Virus record (IMG/VR): IMGVR_UViG_3300023184_000186
Coordinates: 1 to 49,896 of that record
Direction: 5' to 3' (one strand)
Origin: a virus
DNA length: 49,896 nt
Numbering within the stretch: the stretch's first letter is position 1; each line of letters opens with the position of its first letter. The notes below the pieces were generated by a model. It did not search any database and was not told where the DNA came from. It was given only the letters and a program-made list of their open reading frames with translations. The position numbers and the translations under genes were made by a program. Positions 38,252 through 48,700 of this stretch are shown in pieces.

Positions 38252-39226
38252 ATGTCAAACATAACGCTTTTCTCCCCCGCAAACGTACCTGCATTCGCTC
38301 GTAACAACGAATTGTCCGACACAGCCAAAGCCCTCACAGGCGGCGGCGTATCCAACACCAAGCGCATCTCTATCAAAGGCGGCGTGTTCCGTCTGGTAGC
38401 TGGTGGCAAGGAAGTTGCCGCGATTGATGACCGCCATCTGGAGATCATCATTGTGAAAGCTGCCCCCAAGGTCAGCCGCATTTTCTACGTTGCCTCCTAC
38501 GATGCCGACAACATCACCGGCCCTGACTGCTGGAGCAACGATGGCGAACGCCCTGACGCTTCTGCACAGAACAAGCAAGCCGATACCTGCATGACCTGCC
38601 CGAAGAACATCGCGGGTTCTGGCCAAGGTAATAGCCGTGCTTGCCGCTACCAACAGCGCCTTGCTGTTGTGCTGGCCAACAACCCATCAGGGGATGTGAT
38701 GCAGTTGACCTTGCCTGCCACTTCGGTGTTTGGTAAGGAAGAAGGTGACAAGCGTCCGTTACAAGCCTATGCACGCTACTTGGCGGTGCAGAATCCTCCG
38801 GTCAATCCTGAGCAGATCGTCACCGAGATGCGCTTCGATACCAAGGCCGAGTCTCCCAAGCTGTTCTTCAAACCTACACGCTGGTTGACTGACGACGAGT
38901 ACGAGGTCATCAAGGAGCAAGCCGAGTCCGATGATGCCAAGCGTGCTGTGGTTATGACCGTGGCGCAGAGCGATGGTGTGAAGACCAACGCTCCCAAGAT
39001 GGAGATTCCCGGCAAGCCTGTCAAAGCAGCAACAGCGCCTGTTGTTGACGAAGATGCAGCAGAGGAAGTACCGGCCAAGCCTGCCGCAAAGAAAGCCAAA
39101 GCCGAACCTGTGGCCGAGGACGATGGTGCTGAACCTGAAGTTCGCAAAGAAGCTGCCAAGGGTTCTGCTGTGCCAGCCAAGAAGGGCAAGCTGGCTGATC
39201 TGGTGTCCGATTGGGACGATGAATAA
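38252..39226 (+). CDS. Probable single-stranded DNA-binding protein
   Basis: Start MSNITLFSPANVPAFARNNE; 324 residues. RISIKGGVFRLVAGGKEVAA begins the core. Cys marks: PDCWSNDG, DTCMTCPKN and RACRYQQRLAVV (about 90-145), probably a zinc site. After about residue 240 it is Ala/Pro/Lys/Glu-rich and disordered, ending LADLVSDWDDE, an acidic tip like that of SSB, gp2.5 and gp32 proteins that bind polymerase or helicase. I know this Cys pattern from phage proteins sometimes called ssDNA-binding. Location between helicase and primase-helicase fits. Confidence 0.65.
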   Translation: MSNITLFSPANVPAFARNNELSDTAKALTGGGVSNTKRISIKGGVFRLVAGGKEVAAIDDRHLEIIIVKAAPKVSRIFYVASYDADNITGPDCWSNDGERPDASAQNKQADTCMTCPKNIAGSGQGNSRACRYQQRLAVVLANNPSGDVMQLTLPATSVFGKEEGDKRPLQAYARYLAVQNPPVNPEQIVTEMRFDTKAESPKLFFKPTRWLTDDEYEVIKEQAESDDAKRAVVMTVAQSDGVKTNAPKMEIPGKPVKAATAPVVDEDAAEEVPAKPAAKKAKAEPVAEDDGAEPEVRKEAAKGSAVPAKKGKLADLVSDWDDE

Positions 39227-39228
39227 CT

Positions 39229-39259
39229 AGGAGGAGGGGGCTTCGGCCCCCGCAACATG
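39229..39259 (+). promoter_or_regulatory. SD and start codon bridged by a UUCG hairpin
   Basis: AGGAGG (39229-39234) is 22 bases from the ATG at 39257, too far for normal use. Between them GGGGGC-TTCG-GCCCCC (39236-39251) folds to a stable hairpin; with it looped out the gap is about six bases. The hairpin would bring the SD into range. No U tract follows, so it is a poor terminator. Confidence 0.65.
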
Positions 39260-39535
39260 GCCTACTCACAAAAAACAATCGACGCAATCATGCGTGCACC
39301 AAAGACTCAAGGCAACCAGCTTGGGCGCTGGGCAGTGCATCTCAACTTCTCAGTTGTGCGTATTGCAAAAGCATTGGGCGTGTCACGGCAGACTGTTTAC
39401 AACTGGTTTGAAGGCGGTGAAATTTTTGTTGCCTACGAACACCGAGTTGAAACAATGCTCACGTTCTTGAAGAATTCCAAAACAGCAGACGAAGCATGGA
39501 GAAAAATATGTCAGCACTACGACCTCGCACCCTGA
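39257..39535 (+). CDS. Small helix-turn-helix protein, 92 aa
   Basis: FSVVRIAKALGVSRQTVYNW (about 31-50) is a clear helix-turn-helix. The rest is helical, basic, with KICQHYDLAP end. Perhaps a regulator of late genes or of replication. Its translation start is peculiar (bridging hairpin just upstream). It overlaps the next gene by 28 bp. Confidence 0.75.
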   Translation: MAYSQKTIDAIMRAPKTQGNQLGRWAVHLNFSVVRIAKALGVSRQTVYNWFEGGEIFVAYEHRVETMLTFLKNSKTADEAWRKICQHYDLAP

Positions 39536-39696
39536 GCAACCAAGAACTCATCAAGTACTTTGCCATGTACGTTGATGACAATCCTGAAGGCGCACCCATT
39601 GACTGGCAGATAGAACTGCTGCGCCGCTTCACAGCAGTAGCCCCAGAGAAAGAGTTTCCGATACACGACGAACGCCAGCTCGACCTGTTCAAATAA
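39508..39696 (+). CDS. Small early protein, 62 aa
   Basis: Start MSALRPRTLSNQELIKYFAM, chosen for GGAGAAAAAT ahead; an ATG four codons earlier lies in that site. IDWQIELLRRFTAVAPEKEF then ERQLDLFK. The LDLFK tip resembles clamp-binding peptides (QL[DS]LF), so binding to the host sliding clamp is conceivable. Confidence 0.6.
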   Translation: MSALRPRTLSNQELIKYFAMYVDDNPEGAPIDWQIELLRRFTAVAPEKEFPIHDERQLDLFK

Positions 39697-39713
39697 CCCA
39701 ACCGAGGATACAC

Positions 39714-42605
39714 ATGAACCCGCTTGAATTTCTAGCGGTTGTTTTGCCGTCCCCGAATAATGGGTTGTACTGTGCGGCAGAGCTAACTACAAAAAAGAAG
39801 GAGCACAATTTTGTTGAACATCTGGAGGAACTATCCGCTACCGTAGCTAAGTGGGGCGACAAGAAGGACATCTACTTCGCGCTGTCCACGTTTGAGAACA
39901 AAGGCAAGCGCACAGCCGAGAACGCACGCTTCATCCGGTCGCTGTTCATTGACATGGACGGCTATGACACCAAGAAGGCAGCGGCAATGTCGCTCAACGA
40001 CTTCATGGTCAAGACGGGTCTGGACTTGCTTGGCACTCCGTACATCGTGGACTCAGGCGGCGGCTTGCACTGTTACTGGCCGTTCACCAAGGACGTGGCT
40101 GTTGAGGAATGGAAGCCCGTTGCAGAGAACCTCAAGCGCCTGTGTAAGCAAGAAGGTTTGAGCATTGACATGACGGTGACCGCCGACTCTGCCCGAGTAC
40201 TGCGCTTCCCCGGCACGTACAACAACAAGGCCAAGTACGCTACGCCGCGACCGGTGCGCATACTAGCCGAGGGCGACACGTTCGACTTTGAAGACTTGGC
40301 CCAGCACATTGAGAGCCAACTCAGGTCGATGCCGATGCTGCCACGCCAGCAGAGCACAACCCTTGCACTACCCGGCCAGCGCCCTGACGCACCCCACACC
40401 CCCACCACGGTCAAGCTGTTTGAGAACAGTGTCACGCTGTTCAAGAACATCTACAAGAAGACCCGCGATGGCACAGGCTGTGAACAACTCAGGCACTACG
40501 CCGAGAACGCAACCGATGATGGTATGGAACCGTTGTGGCGTGGTTGGTTGAGCATTGCGCAGAAGTGCAACGATGGCGAGAAGGCTGTGATCTGGTTGTC
40601 TGACCTGCACCCATACCCCCACGAGCGCATGCACCAGAAGCTGGCCGAGATCAGGGGGCCGTATCCATGCGTGAAGTTTGACTCAGAGAACCCCGGAGTT
40701 TGTGACGGGTGTATGCACAGGGGCAAGATCACAAACCCGCTGGCACTTGGACGTGAGACCGCCGTGGTCACCGCCGAGACTGAGTTAGCTCTACCAGCAA
40801 AGGATGGCCAAGAAGCAAAAAAAGTCATCCGCCCTGAAGCACCCAAGGGTTATGCGTATGGTGTTCGGGGCGGCGTGTTCATGGAGAAGGAAGACACTGA
40901 CGCTACAGGTAACGTGACAAAACGCCAGATCATGTTGCTACCCTACGACTTGTTTCCTGTGGACATCTTGAACAATAACGGTGAACATCTTGTGCACATG
41001 TTGGCGGTGCGTGAATATAAGATTGTGGACATCTCCTTTCCACAGAAAGCCGTGGTCAGCAGGGACGAAACAATCAAGGCGCTGGCGCAACAAAACATCA
41101 TGGCTAGCTTCGGCTCCGGCAACGACAAAAACCTGTACGACTACGTGCGTGCCTGTGCTGAGAAGATGAGCAGCGAGAAGCGACCGATTGATGTGCCAGA
41201 TTACTGCGGTTGGCAACCCGCTGATACATACGTGTGGGGCGGCAAGATTTATTCACCGCGCAAGGAAGCCATCGAAGTGCCGATGCCCGGCCTTGAGAAC
41301 ATCACGATGAATTCCAAACCCGTGGGTACGCTGGAGAACTGGCAAAAGTTCATCAACCTGTTGGTCAGGAAGAAACTCTGGGATCACTTGGCCATCATCC
41401 TCATGGGCGCTGGCTCACCGCTGATGCGCTTCACAGGGCTGCATGGTCTGACCATCCACTGTGCGTCAACTGAGTCCGGTACTGGCAAGTCGCTGGCGCT
41501 GGACGGTGCGGCATCAATCTGGGGGCATCCCATTCATTACCGCACTGGTGCGGGTACTTCACCTGTCGCCATGCAGCAGCGGCTGGGCCTTCTGCACAGC
41601 AACCCCCTTATCACGGATGAGATCACCAGCAAGAACCGTGAGGACTTTGAGTGGTTCCCCGCCTTCCTACTTAGTATGAGCGAGGGTCGCGGCAAAGAGC
41701 GCATGGAGTCTGGGTCGAACAAGGAACGCCTCAACCTATCCACATGGGCGGCGATTGCCATTATGTCTTCGAACACCCACGCCGTGGATTACTTGACAGG
41801 CACGCGCAAGCACGCATCCGAGGGTGAGATGCGCCGCCTGATTGAGTACGTCATGGACGACAAACTGATGTGGGAGCCTGATGAGATTGAGATCATTAAG
41901 TCCTTGCAGCACAACTTCGCTGTAGCTGGCCAAGCGTTGGCGCAGTACATGGTTGACAATATCGACATGCTCAAGACACTGGTGCCCGAGACCGTGCGCC
42001 GTATGTACGCTGAGTACAAGGCTCCCAACGACGAACGATTCTGGATGGCCGGTATCGGTTGTGCTGTGGCCGCAGGCATCATCATGAACAATGAGCATGC
42101 AGGTATTGCAGAGTTCCCCTTGGCTGAGATAATAGACAGCTACCGCAAGCGCATCAACATTCAGCGCGGTAGTATCAAGGGCGGCTACCGTAGTGCCGAG
42201 GACGTGCTCAACGCATTTGTGCAGGAGTATCAGGGCAAGTTTGTGGTGGTCAGGTATGGCGCTCAAGCTGGCCCACTGGCGCATCTGGGGGATGGTTCAC
42301 TGGTGGACAGAAACACAACACGCAACGAAGTCATGGGGCGTGTGGAGCACGGTGTTACAGCAGGGCATGTAGACTTCTTCATTGAAGAGCGTCTGCTCAA
42401 AGCGTTCTGCTCGAACATGAGTTTTGGTTACACCAACTTCAAGCGCCAGCTAGAAGATCAATTCACGGTGTCTTACGTCAGCAAGAAAGACATGATGTCC
42501 AAGACCAGCGCACCACCGATGCGGGTAACCGCCATGAAGATCAGCAGATCAATCACGGAAGCCGATGAAGAAATTATCAATCCGTTACCCTTGGAAGGGT
42601 CTTGA
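39714..42605 (+). CDS. Primase-helicase fusion (AEP-like primase plus DUF927-like ATPase)
   Basis: A 963-residue protein. The N-terminal primase-like part has SLFIDMDGYDTKK (about 76-88, catalytic acids), VDSGGGLHCYW (about 112-122) and DSARVLRFPGTYNNK (about 158-172), like archaeo-eukaryotic primases. The middle links through a CDGCMHRG Cys site. The C-terminal ATPase has ASTESGTGKSLALDGA (Walker A near 584-592), PLITDEITSKNRED (about 630) and IAIMSSNTH, as in DUF927-type helicases. It would prime and unwind at the fork. It closes the early operon. No T7-type primase-helicase is seen. Confidence 0.85.
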   Translation: MNPLEFLAVVLPSPNNGLYCAAELTTKKKEHNFVEHLEELSATVAKWGDKKDIYFALSTFENKGKRTAENARFIRSLFIDMDGYDTKKAAAMSLNDFMVKTGLDLLGTPYIVDSGGGLHCYWPFTKDVAVEEWKPVAENLKRLCKQEGLSIDMTVTADSARVLRFPGTYNNKAKYATPRPVRILAEGDTFDFEDLAQHIESQLRSMPMLPRQQSTTLALPGQRPDAPHTPTTVKLFENSVTLFKNIYKKTRDGTGCEQLRHYAENATDDGMEPLWRGWLSIAQKCNDGEKAVIWLSDLHPYPHERMHQKLAEIRGPYPCVKFDSENPGVCDGCMHRGKITNPLALGRETAVVTAETELALPAKDGQEAKKVIRPEAPKGYAYGVRGGVFMEKEDTDATGNVTKRQIMLLPYDLFPVDILNNNGEHLVHMLAVREYKIVDISFPQKAVVSRDETIKALAQQNIMASFGSGNDKNLYDYVRACAEKMSSEKRPIDVPDYCGWQPADTYVWGGKIYSPRKEAIEVPMPGLENITMNSKPVGTLENWQKFINLLVRKKLWDHLAIILMGAGSPLMRFTGLHGLTIHCASTESGTGKSLALDGAASIWGHPIHYRTGAGTSPVAMQQRLGLLHSNPLITDEITSKNREDFEWFPAFLLSMSEGRGKERMESGSNKERLNLSTWAAIAIMSSNTHAVDYLTGTRKHASEGEMRRLIEYVMDDKLMWEPDEIEIIKSLQHNFAVAGQALAQYMVDNIDMLKTLVPETVRRMYAEYKAPNDERFWMAGIGCAVAAGIIMNNEHAGIAEFPLAEIIDSYRKRINIQRGSIKGGYRSAEDVLNAFVQEYQGKFVVVRYGAQAGPLAHLGDGSLVDRNTTRNEVMGRVEHGVTAGHVDFFIEERLLKAFCSNMSFGYTNFKRQLEDQFTVSYVSKKDMMSKTSAPPMRVTAMKISRSITEADEEIINPLPLEGS

Positions 42606-42727
42606 AAGAGGGCAGGGGTTCTTTGTGCCCTGCCTTGATACGGATGCGATACGGCGCGAAGGTTTAAATCAAGCCCTGAAGTTCAGGGTGTTTGATGCTA
42701 AAGCCGCCCCGTGTATTCGGGGTGGGC
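42606..42727. terminator. Convergent terminator region
   Basis: Three hairpins between converging genes: GGCAGGG / CCCTGCC (about 42611-42634), CCCTGAA-G-TTCAGGG (about 42675-42690) and AGCCgCCCCG / CGGGGtGGGCT (about 42704-42729). The last, read leftward, ends GGCUUUAGC and serves the giant minus-strand gene, whose stop it overlaps slightly. U tracts are short; together they should separate the two transcripts. Confidence 0.6.
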
Positions 42728-45700
42728 TTATTGGGGTGCTGTTTTATCGAGCACTCCGCGCATAGTATCGGCAATCCGTATCCGCAACTTTTGCAGGCGG
42801 TCAAGCGTTGCTCGTTTTTCATCAGGGGTCATGCTGGACGCTTTGACCGCGTTCATGGCCTGAGTTATTTTTGAAAGCTGTGTTTTGGCATTACCCGCTA
42901 TTGATGCCGATGCTATCTCGTTCACGTTCTCTTGCAAGAACGCACGGGCTTCAGACATTTCACCTTTCTTAAGCATGTCTTCGTATGTGCGCTTGACTTC
43001 CACAATGTGTTCAATGCGGTCGTAGGTAGCGTTGATGATGCCGCCAGCATCGTTGGGCTGGAACATTGAACCAATGACTGGCGTATCAGACAGGCGCTTG
43101 GTTGCTTCTTGCGGCCCCAGTTTCTTAGGCATTGCAAAGCTCACCGCTTGGGCTGCGGCCAAGCCCATAGTGCCTGTGTAACCACGGATCAAGTTGTCAA
43201 TTTTGATTGGTGAATACCCCGCCATTGCACCAAGTTCTTTGGCCAACTCAGACGTTTTATCGCGGAAACGTTGTTGCGGCAGCAACTTTTGTTCGCGCTG
43301 TGTTTCAAGCTCCCGCAGACCAAAGAACGAATAGTTTGTGGCGTTCTCAATCAGTGGCTTAACCAGCGCAGGCATTAGCATGGACGAGCCGCCGGGCACT
43401 GTTTGGATGGCAATACTCTTGAAAGCTTTCCACGCTTCTTCAGAGCCATGCTCAGCGGCCATTGAGTTAACAATAGCTTCTGGAATACCTTTAAGGATAT
43501 AGCCAATTTCAAACGGAACAGGGAACCTGATAGGTTCGTCCAATCCGGATATGCGGATAAAGAAATTGCCATATTTCTCTTCAGGGTTAGCGTTCTTGTA
43601 CGCGTCGTCGTCCTGCATCATCAAAGCGTATGCAACAGCGGTTGCCATAACAAGGGAGCCACGGCGCAGTAACTTGCCTTGAATATCCAGACGCTGGCTC
43701 ATAGGTAACTGACCGCTAGCTGCTCTCCACAACACATCCAAACTCTGCAACTGTGAGTTAAAGAACGGGATCATCGTAGTGGCCAAATGCATGGAAGGCG
43801 ACAATCCGCGCTTGTTAAAGTTCATTGACTCCAGCGCCATGACTGTGGCTTCCATTTGCGACAAACCTTGGCGGATGTAGGAGTCGTATTGAGCGCGGCG
43901 GGTAGCAGCATCAGCTTCCATTGCAATAGCTTCGGCCTTGGCAACAAACTGAGACAACCCCATGCGCCCACCCATCAAGTCTTTCAGTATGCGAGACAAG
44001 TCTGCGTTTGTTCCTGTGTAAACCTGACCGCCAGTAATGCCGCGTGCTTCCAGTTTTTGTTTTGTTGCACTACTGCCCAAAGCCCTGAGCGCACCCAAAG
44101 GGCCAGCAAAATCAGCGCCAGCAAGCAGCGGGGCAGCAACAGAGTCACGTAATATTTGCTTGACTGGGTACAGCGGGTTCAACATAACACCTTTACGCAC
44201 AGTACTGGAAGCAAAACCCATTACCTTTACCAACGCATTAGTGCTGACCGGGATACCTTCCATGCCCTTGACCAGTAAGTCAGCGGGGATACCCACGGCA
44301 TCAGTATCAACACGGACAAACTTTTCTTTGCCCTTGTCTTTAAACCTGACAACATTTGGCGCTGCTGTGTCTTTGCCCAAGAAGTGCGCTAAATCCAAGC
44401 CAACCAATTCAAACATAGCGTTCTTTGAGGCCAAGTTACGCAAGCCCACATCCATAATCATAGAAGTGTTTTGGATAGAGCTTGTAGCAAAGTCAAGAAT
44501 TTTGTCTTCACCGCCAATCAATTCGCGCAACTGCGGTTGATCTGTAAGGTTGCCAATCTTGTACACGCCTTCTTTACCAATCACCAACTCGGCATTGCCG
44601 TTTTGCTCGCGGTAGTAGGGTATGTAGTCGTTAGTAGCGGCAAGTTCGTCGGCCACGCTTGCGGGTAGTACGCCTGTGTCTTTCAAAAAGTGCATCAGGT
44701 TCTTGTTGTACTCGTTGTATTCTGTACGCGCTTCTTCAAACACATCCCGTAACGCCCTGTTGCTTTCAATATTACGAACAGATTGTTTAATTGAGTTTGC
44801 ATCGACACTGAAATTAAGTTTGTCGTAACCTACACGATCAGCACGTTTGCCAAGCAAATACAGCGTAAACAACTGGTTGGCCGCTTCGCCGTTCATGCCC
44901 GGGGCTTTGGCCAGTGTGCGTACCACGTTGGCCAAGTTAGCGCCGCCTACGCTTTCAACAATATATTCAGTGCGACCATCAGGGCGTGTGTATGCAACAC
45001 GTTGGGGAACGCCGTTGCCAACTGCTTGCTGAACGTAAGACATGCGCTGGTCAGAAGCCAGCAGGTAGTGCATCATCTGCATACCCTTCAACGGCTCCAG
45101 CATATCCTTGGCCACTTGGTGCAGCGGTGCTAGTCTGTCCAAGTACTGTGTGCGGAAGCCCAAGCCAAGGTTTGCTTTGATTTGTTGACCAACAGTTTTG
45201 GGCTTGGCAATAAGTTGGCTTGCCACACTCAGTTCGTCTTCAAATCCTTTGGCTTGCGCACGAGCGTAACGCGGTTCTTCAGCATTGCGCTCAACCATTT
45301 CTTGAATGGGGGGAGCGCCTTCGACACGTTGCGGAGCGTAAATAACAACGTCAGCTTCTATGTTGCCTTCAAACGGAAGATACTTAGTATCTGGTAATTT
45401 TAAATACAGTGTTCTACCTTTTGGTGCTTCAGCATTTTTAACAACAGCAACGTTGTTAACAGTTATATGCGCGTCGTTTGTATTGCTGCCGTCAATAAGG
45501 CCCACTGTTGCGTTTGGCGCAAGCGTAACAACAGCCGTATCAACATCGCGGCCAAAAGCAAATATTTGAGGGATGTATTTTACTTTTGGCAAATGCAAAT
45601 CTGTTACGTAGTCTTTATCTCCGTGAATGTTTAAAGCTTGTACCGACTCCAGATTAGGAAGTTCTATTCTGCCGTTAACAGTGTTAACGCTGATTGTTTC

Positions 45701-48700
45701 AGCCGCTTTAATATCACTCAAATCAGGTTGGTATTTTTTGCCGTTCAACTCCACGTTACTAACGCCGTCAAAACTAATTACAATCCGCGAACCAATAAAG
45801 TATCCGTTTTCGTATGCGTCTTCAACAGCTTTTTTAATTTTGCTTTCAAAGAATTTTTCAACTTCTTCTGTGGGGCGACCACGAAGCCCCCGGTACCCAT
45901 CAATAAGCTCAAAGTCCAACAACTTTTTAACATTTATTTTACCGTTACGCACAACTTTGCTGCTCACCAAATCTTCAGGCGTAAAGTTAGCGTTGCCTTT
46001 GGAAATTTCAATTGCTTTTTGTTTAAGTTTAAATTGCGACAAATACTCGTCGGCATCTGCAAAGTTACTACTATTTAAAAAGTTTTCCGCAATTGCTTGC
46101 TGTTCTTTGTTCAACGCTTGATCGTCTGTATTACCGCGAATTTCTTTAATTGCATTTTTACCGGTCATGCGCACGGCAACTTCTGGACGGCCTTGTTTAT
46201 AGTAAACGTAGAAGTCCCCACCAGCAATATGGTCACGGGCGTAGTTTTCATCCCTGCCCGTACACCAAGATGTACCAGCACACGCCTTGTTAAGTTCAAC
46301 AGCCGCTTTTTCAAAATCCGTGTTTTTTACACGTCTGTCAGGTAACAGCCCATCAGCAATTAGTTGTTGAACAAGTTCGTTGTCATCCCCATACTCATAG
46401 CCTGTCTGAAGCCACGCATCATTGATTTCTTCATCTGTGTAAAGTTTTGTTAAATCTTGTTCTGTTTCTCCGCGTTCATTTTGATTAAATTTTTGCCAAC
46501 CTTCTTTGCGTAAATTTTCTTTAATTGCACGATCCGTGCTTGCTTGTACGCCATCAAGAAACGCTTCTTTTAAATTTTTACCAGCACGCAACTCACGAAT
46601 AACAGCATCCGCAGCGTCAAGACTGACAACGGCAACACCGTTTCGGTTATTGTTTGCAATAGACGCTAATTTTAAACGCCCAGTCTTATCTAAAACAACT
46701 GCAAATTTAGAAGCAGCTTTGGCCACCAGTGCGTTTTCAGCTAATGTGTACGAAGGGTTACCTGACAATAGTTGCACAAGAGATTTTAAATCTTCTGCAC
46801 GTTTGTCCCGAATAGCGCGAGCTTCTTGGTCACGCAAGTACCCATTACTTTGAGCCTTCAAACTTGCAAATGTAGTTGCATCCGCTTCAACGTAGTGCAA
46901 AGGATTGTCGTCGTCATATTGTTCGCCGTCTGACATTCTTGTATCAGAAATATAATCCAACGAACCCATTTTTGTTTCAAGGCGATCTATTTCGCGTTGT
47001 TGTTTTTCAATTTGTTTTGTTGTTTCTTTGTAGTGCGCAGACTTTTCGTCGTAAGGTTCACCCGCAGTAAAGTCACGCTTGTCTTTGTTTAATTGCGTTT
47101 GAAGTTCTTTTATTTTTACAAGCCCCGCTTCCTGTTCTTTGGTAAGCACTGCGTTTCTGCGCATCAAGTCCCGCATTGTGTATGGCGAAGCAACGTACTC
47201 ATCAGGATTGCGTTCCATATCAATCAAGTAATCTTTTGCAATACGCTCCACATCTTCAGGCGTGCGGTCTTTTGCCTTGATGTCCTGACCAAACTGATCG
47301 GCAAACTGCTTCATGGAGTTACTGCCGGTATGCAACGCGGCAATGTCTTTCTGTGACAAGCGTCTATTTACCGCCCGTTCTTTAACGTCTAACTTCACAT
47401 CAGACGGAACCATCAGCGCATCCACTGACTGGAGCGCAGCGCCCAACATAGTTTCTGGGTGGTTAATACCCAGCATGCGCAAGATGATGCTCTTGAACCC
47501 AGCCCAAGCATCGGACAGTTTCCACTTCTTACCGCGCAACTGTTCTTGCAAGTTGCGGTTGGACATGACTTCGGCCACAAACTCAGACAAGCTACCCTTG
47601 GCGCTGCTGCTGGTAATGCGGGGATCGTTTTGAACGGCTTTGTACAACGCCATAAGTTCGCGTTTGGCAATCAACTGCGTGCGGGAGAGCTTGCTCTCAT
47701 CCATCTGAAGCACGCGTTCAGTAGCTGCGTGAGTACCTTCGTGCAACAAAATCTCTTGCGTCAAACCGCCGTTGCGGTTTAAATTAATTTGTTTGCTGGT
47801 AGCTGAACCTAGAACGGCATTACCGTTTTTGTCAACCACCTTGTCTTGAATGCGGATGTTTGTGCCGCCAAGCATTTCAGCCAACCGTTGTGCAACAACG
47901 CGGTTAAGCTTGCTGGTACTAGCGTCTTGGGCAATGTCGGAGTACGCCGCAGTGATGTCGTTGCTTTCAATGGCGTTACGTTGTGTAGCCGTCAAGTCAG
48001 GGCTTTCAACCTCAACACCACGGGCAAAACGCTCGTCTTCCTTCTTGGCTTGGAGCAGGGCTTCTTTTTGTTTTTCTCTTGTGTAACCAGATGTGGCTGC
48101 TTTTTCAACAGCCACAATTTTGCTTTGGCGTTTTTTAATATTGGCAAGCTTTTGTTTTTGTAATTGCTCTTTACCTTGCAAATCTTTAAAGGCGTCGGTT
48201 AAGCGCCCTGCCACTTTGTGCTTGTTGTTGTCTTTAAGATAATTAATACGCCGCTGTATCTCAGCCAGTTTTGTTTTTGCTTCTATCAGCTTGTCTGTAA
48301 CTGCTTCACCCACTTCAACCGTTTTGTTGGGTTTGCGTGGTTGAGATACAGCCGACCCTGTTACGGATTTAACAAGCTCAGTACCGCGTGTGTGCACAAG
48401 ACGTTCTGTTTTTTCACCGGTACGTTTAGCACGTTTGGCTTTTGCTTCGTCGTATGCCGCTGCTTGCGCGTCATCGTACTCACGCATAGCCCGTTCTTCA
48501 TCCCGCGACTGCAACTCGGTAGTAACCCTTGGCGCTCTTTCATACACAGTAGCAAGGCGCTCTTCAGCATCTTCTAACTGTGTTTCATACACAGCGCGTT
48601 TTTCTGGTTTAGTTTTTTCATCAGCAATAAGCTCATTGAGACTGCCCATCTCACTGCGGATTTCATGTATCTCATCTTTCATGCCTGTTGTGTCTTTTTC

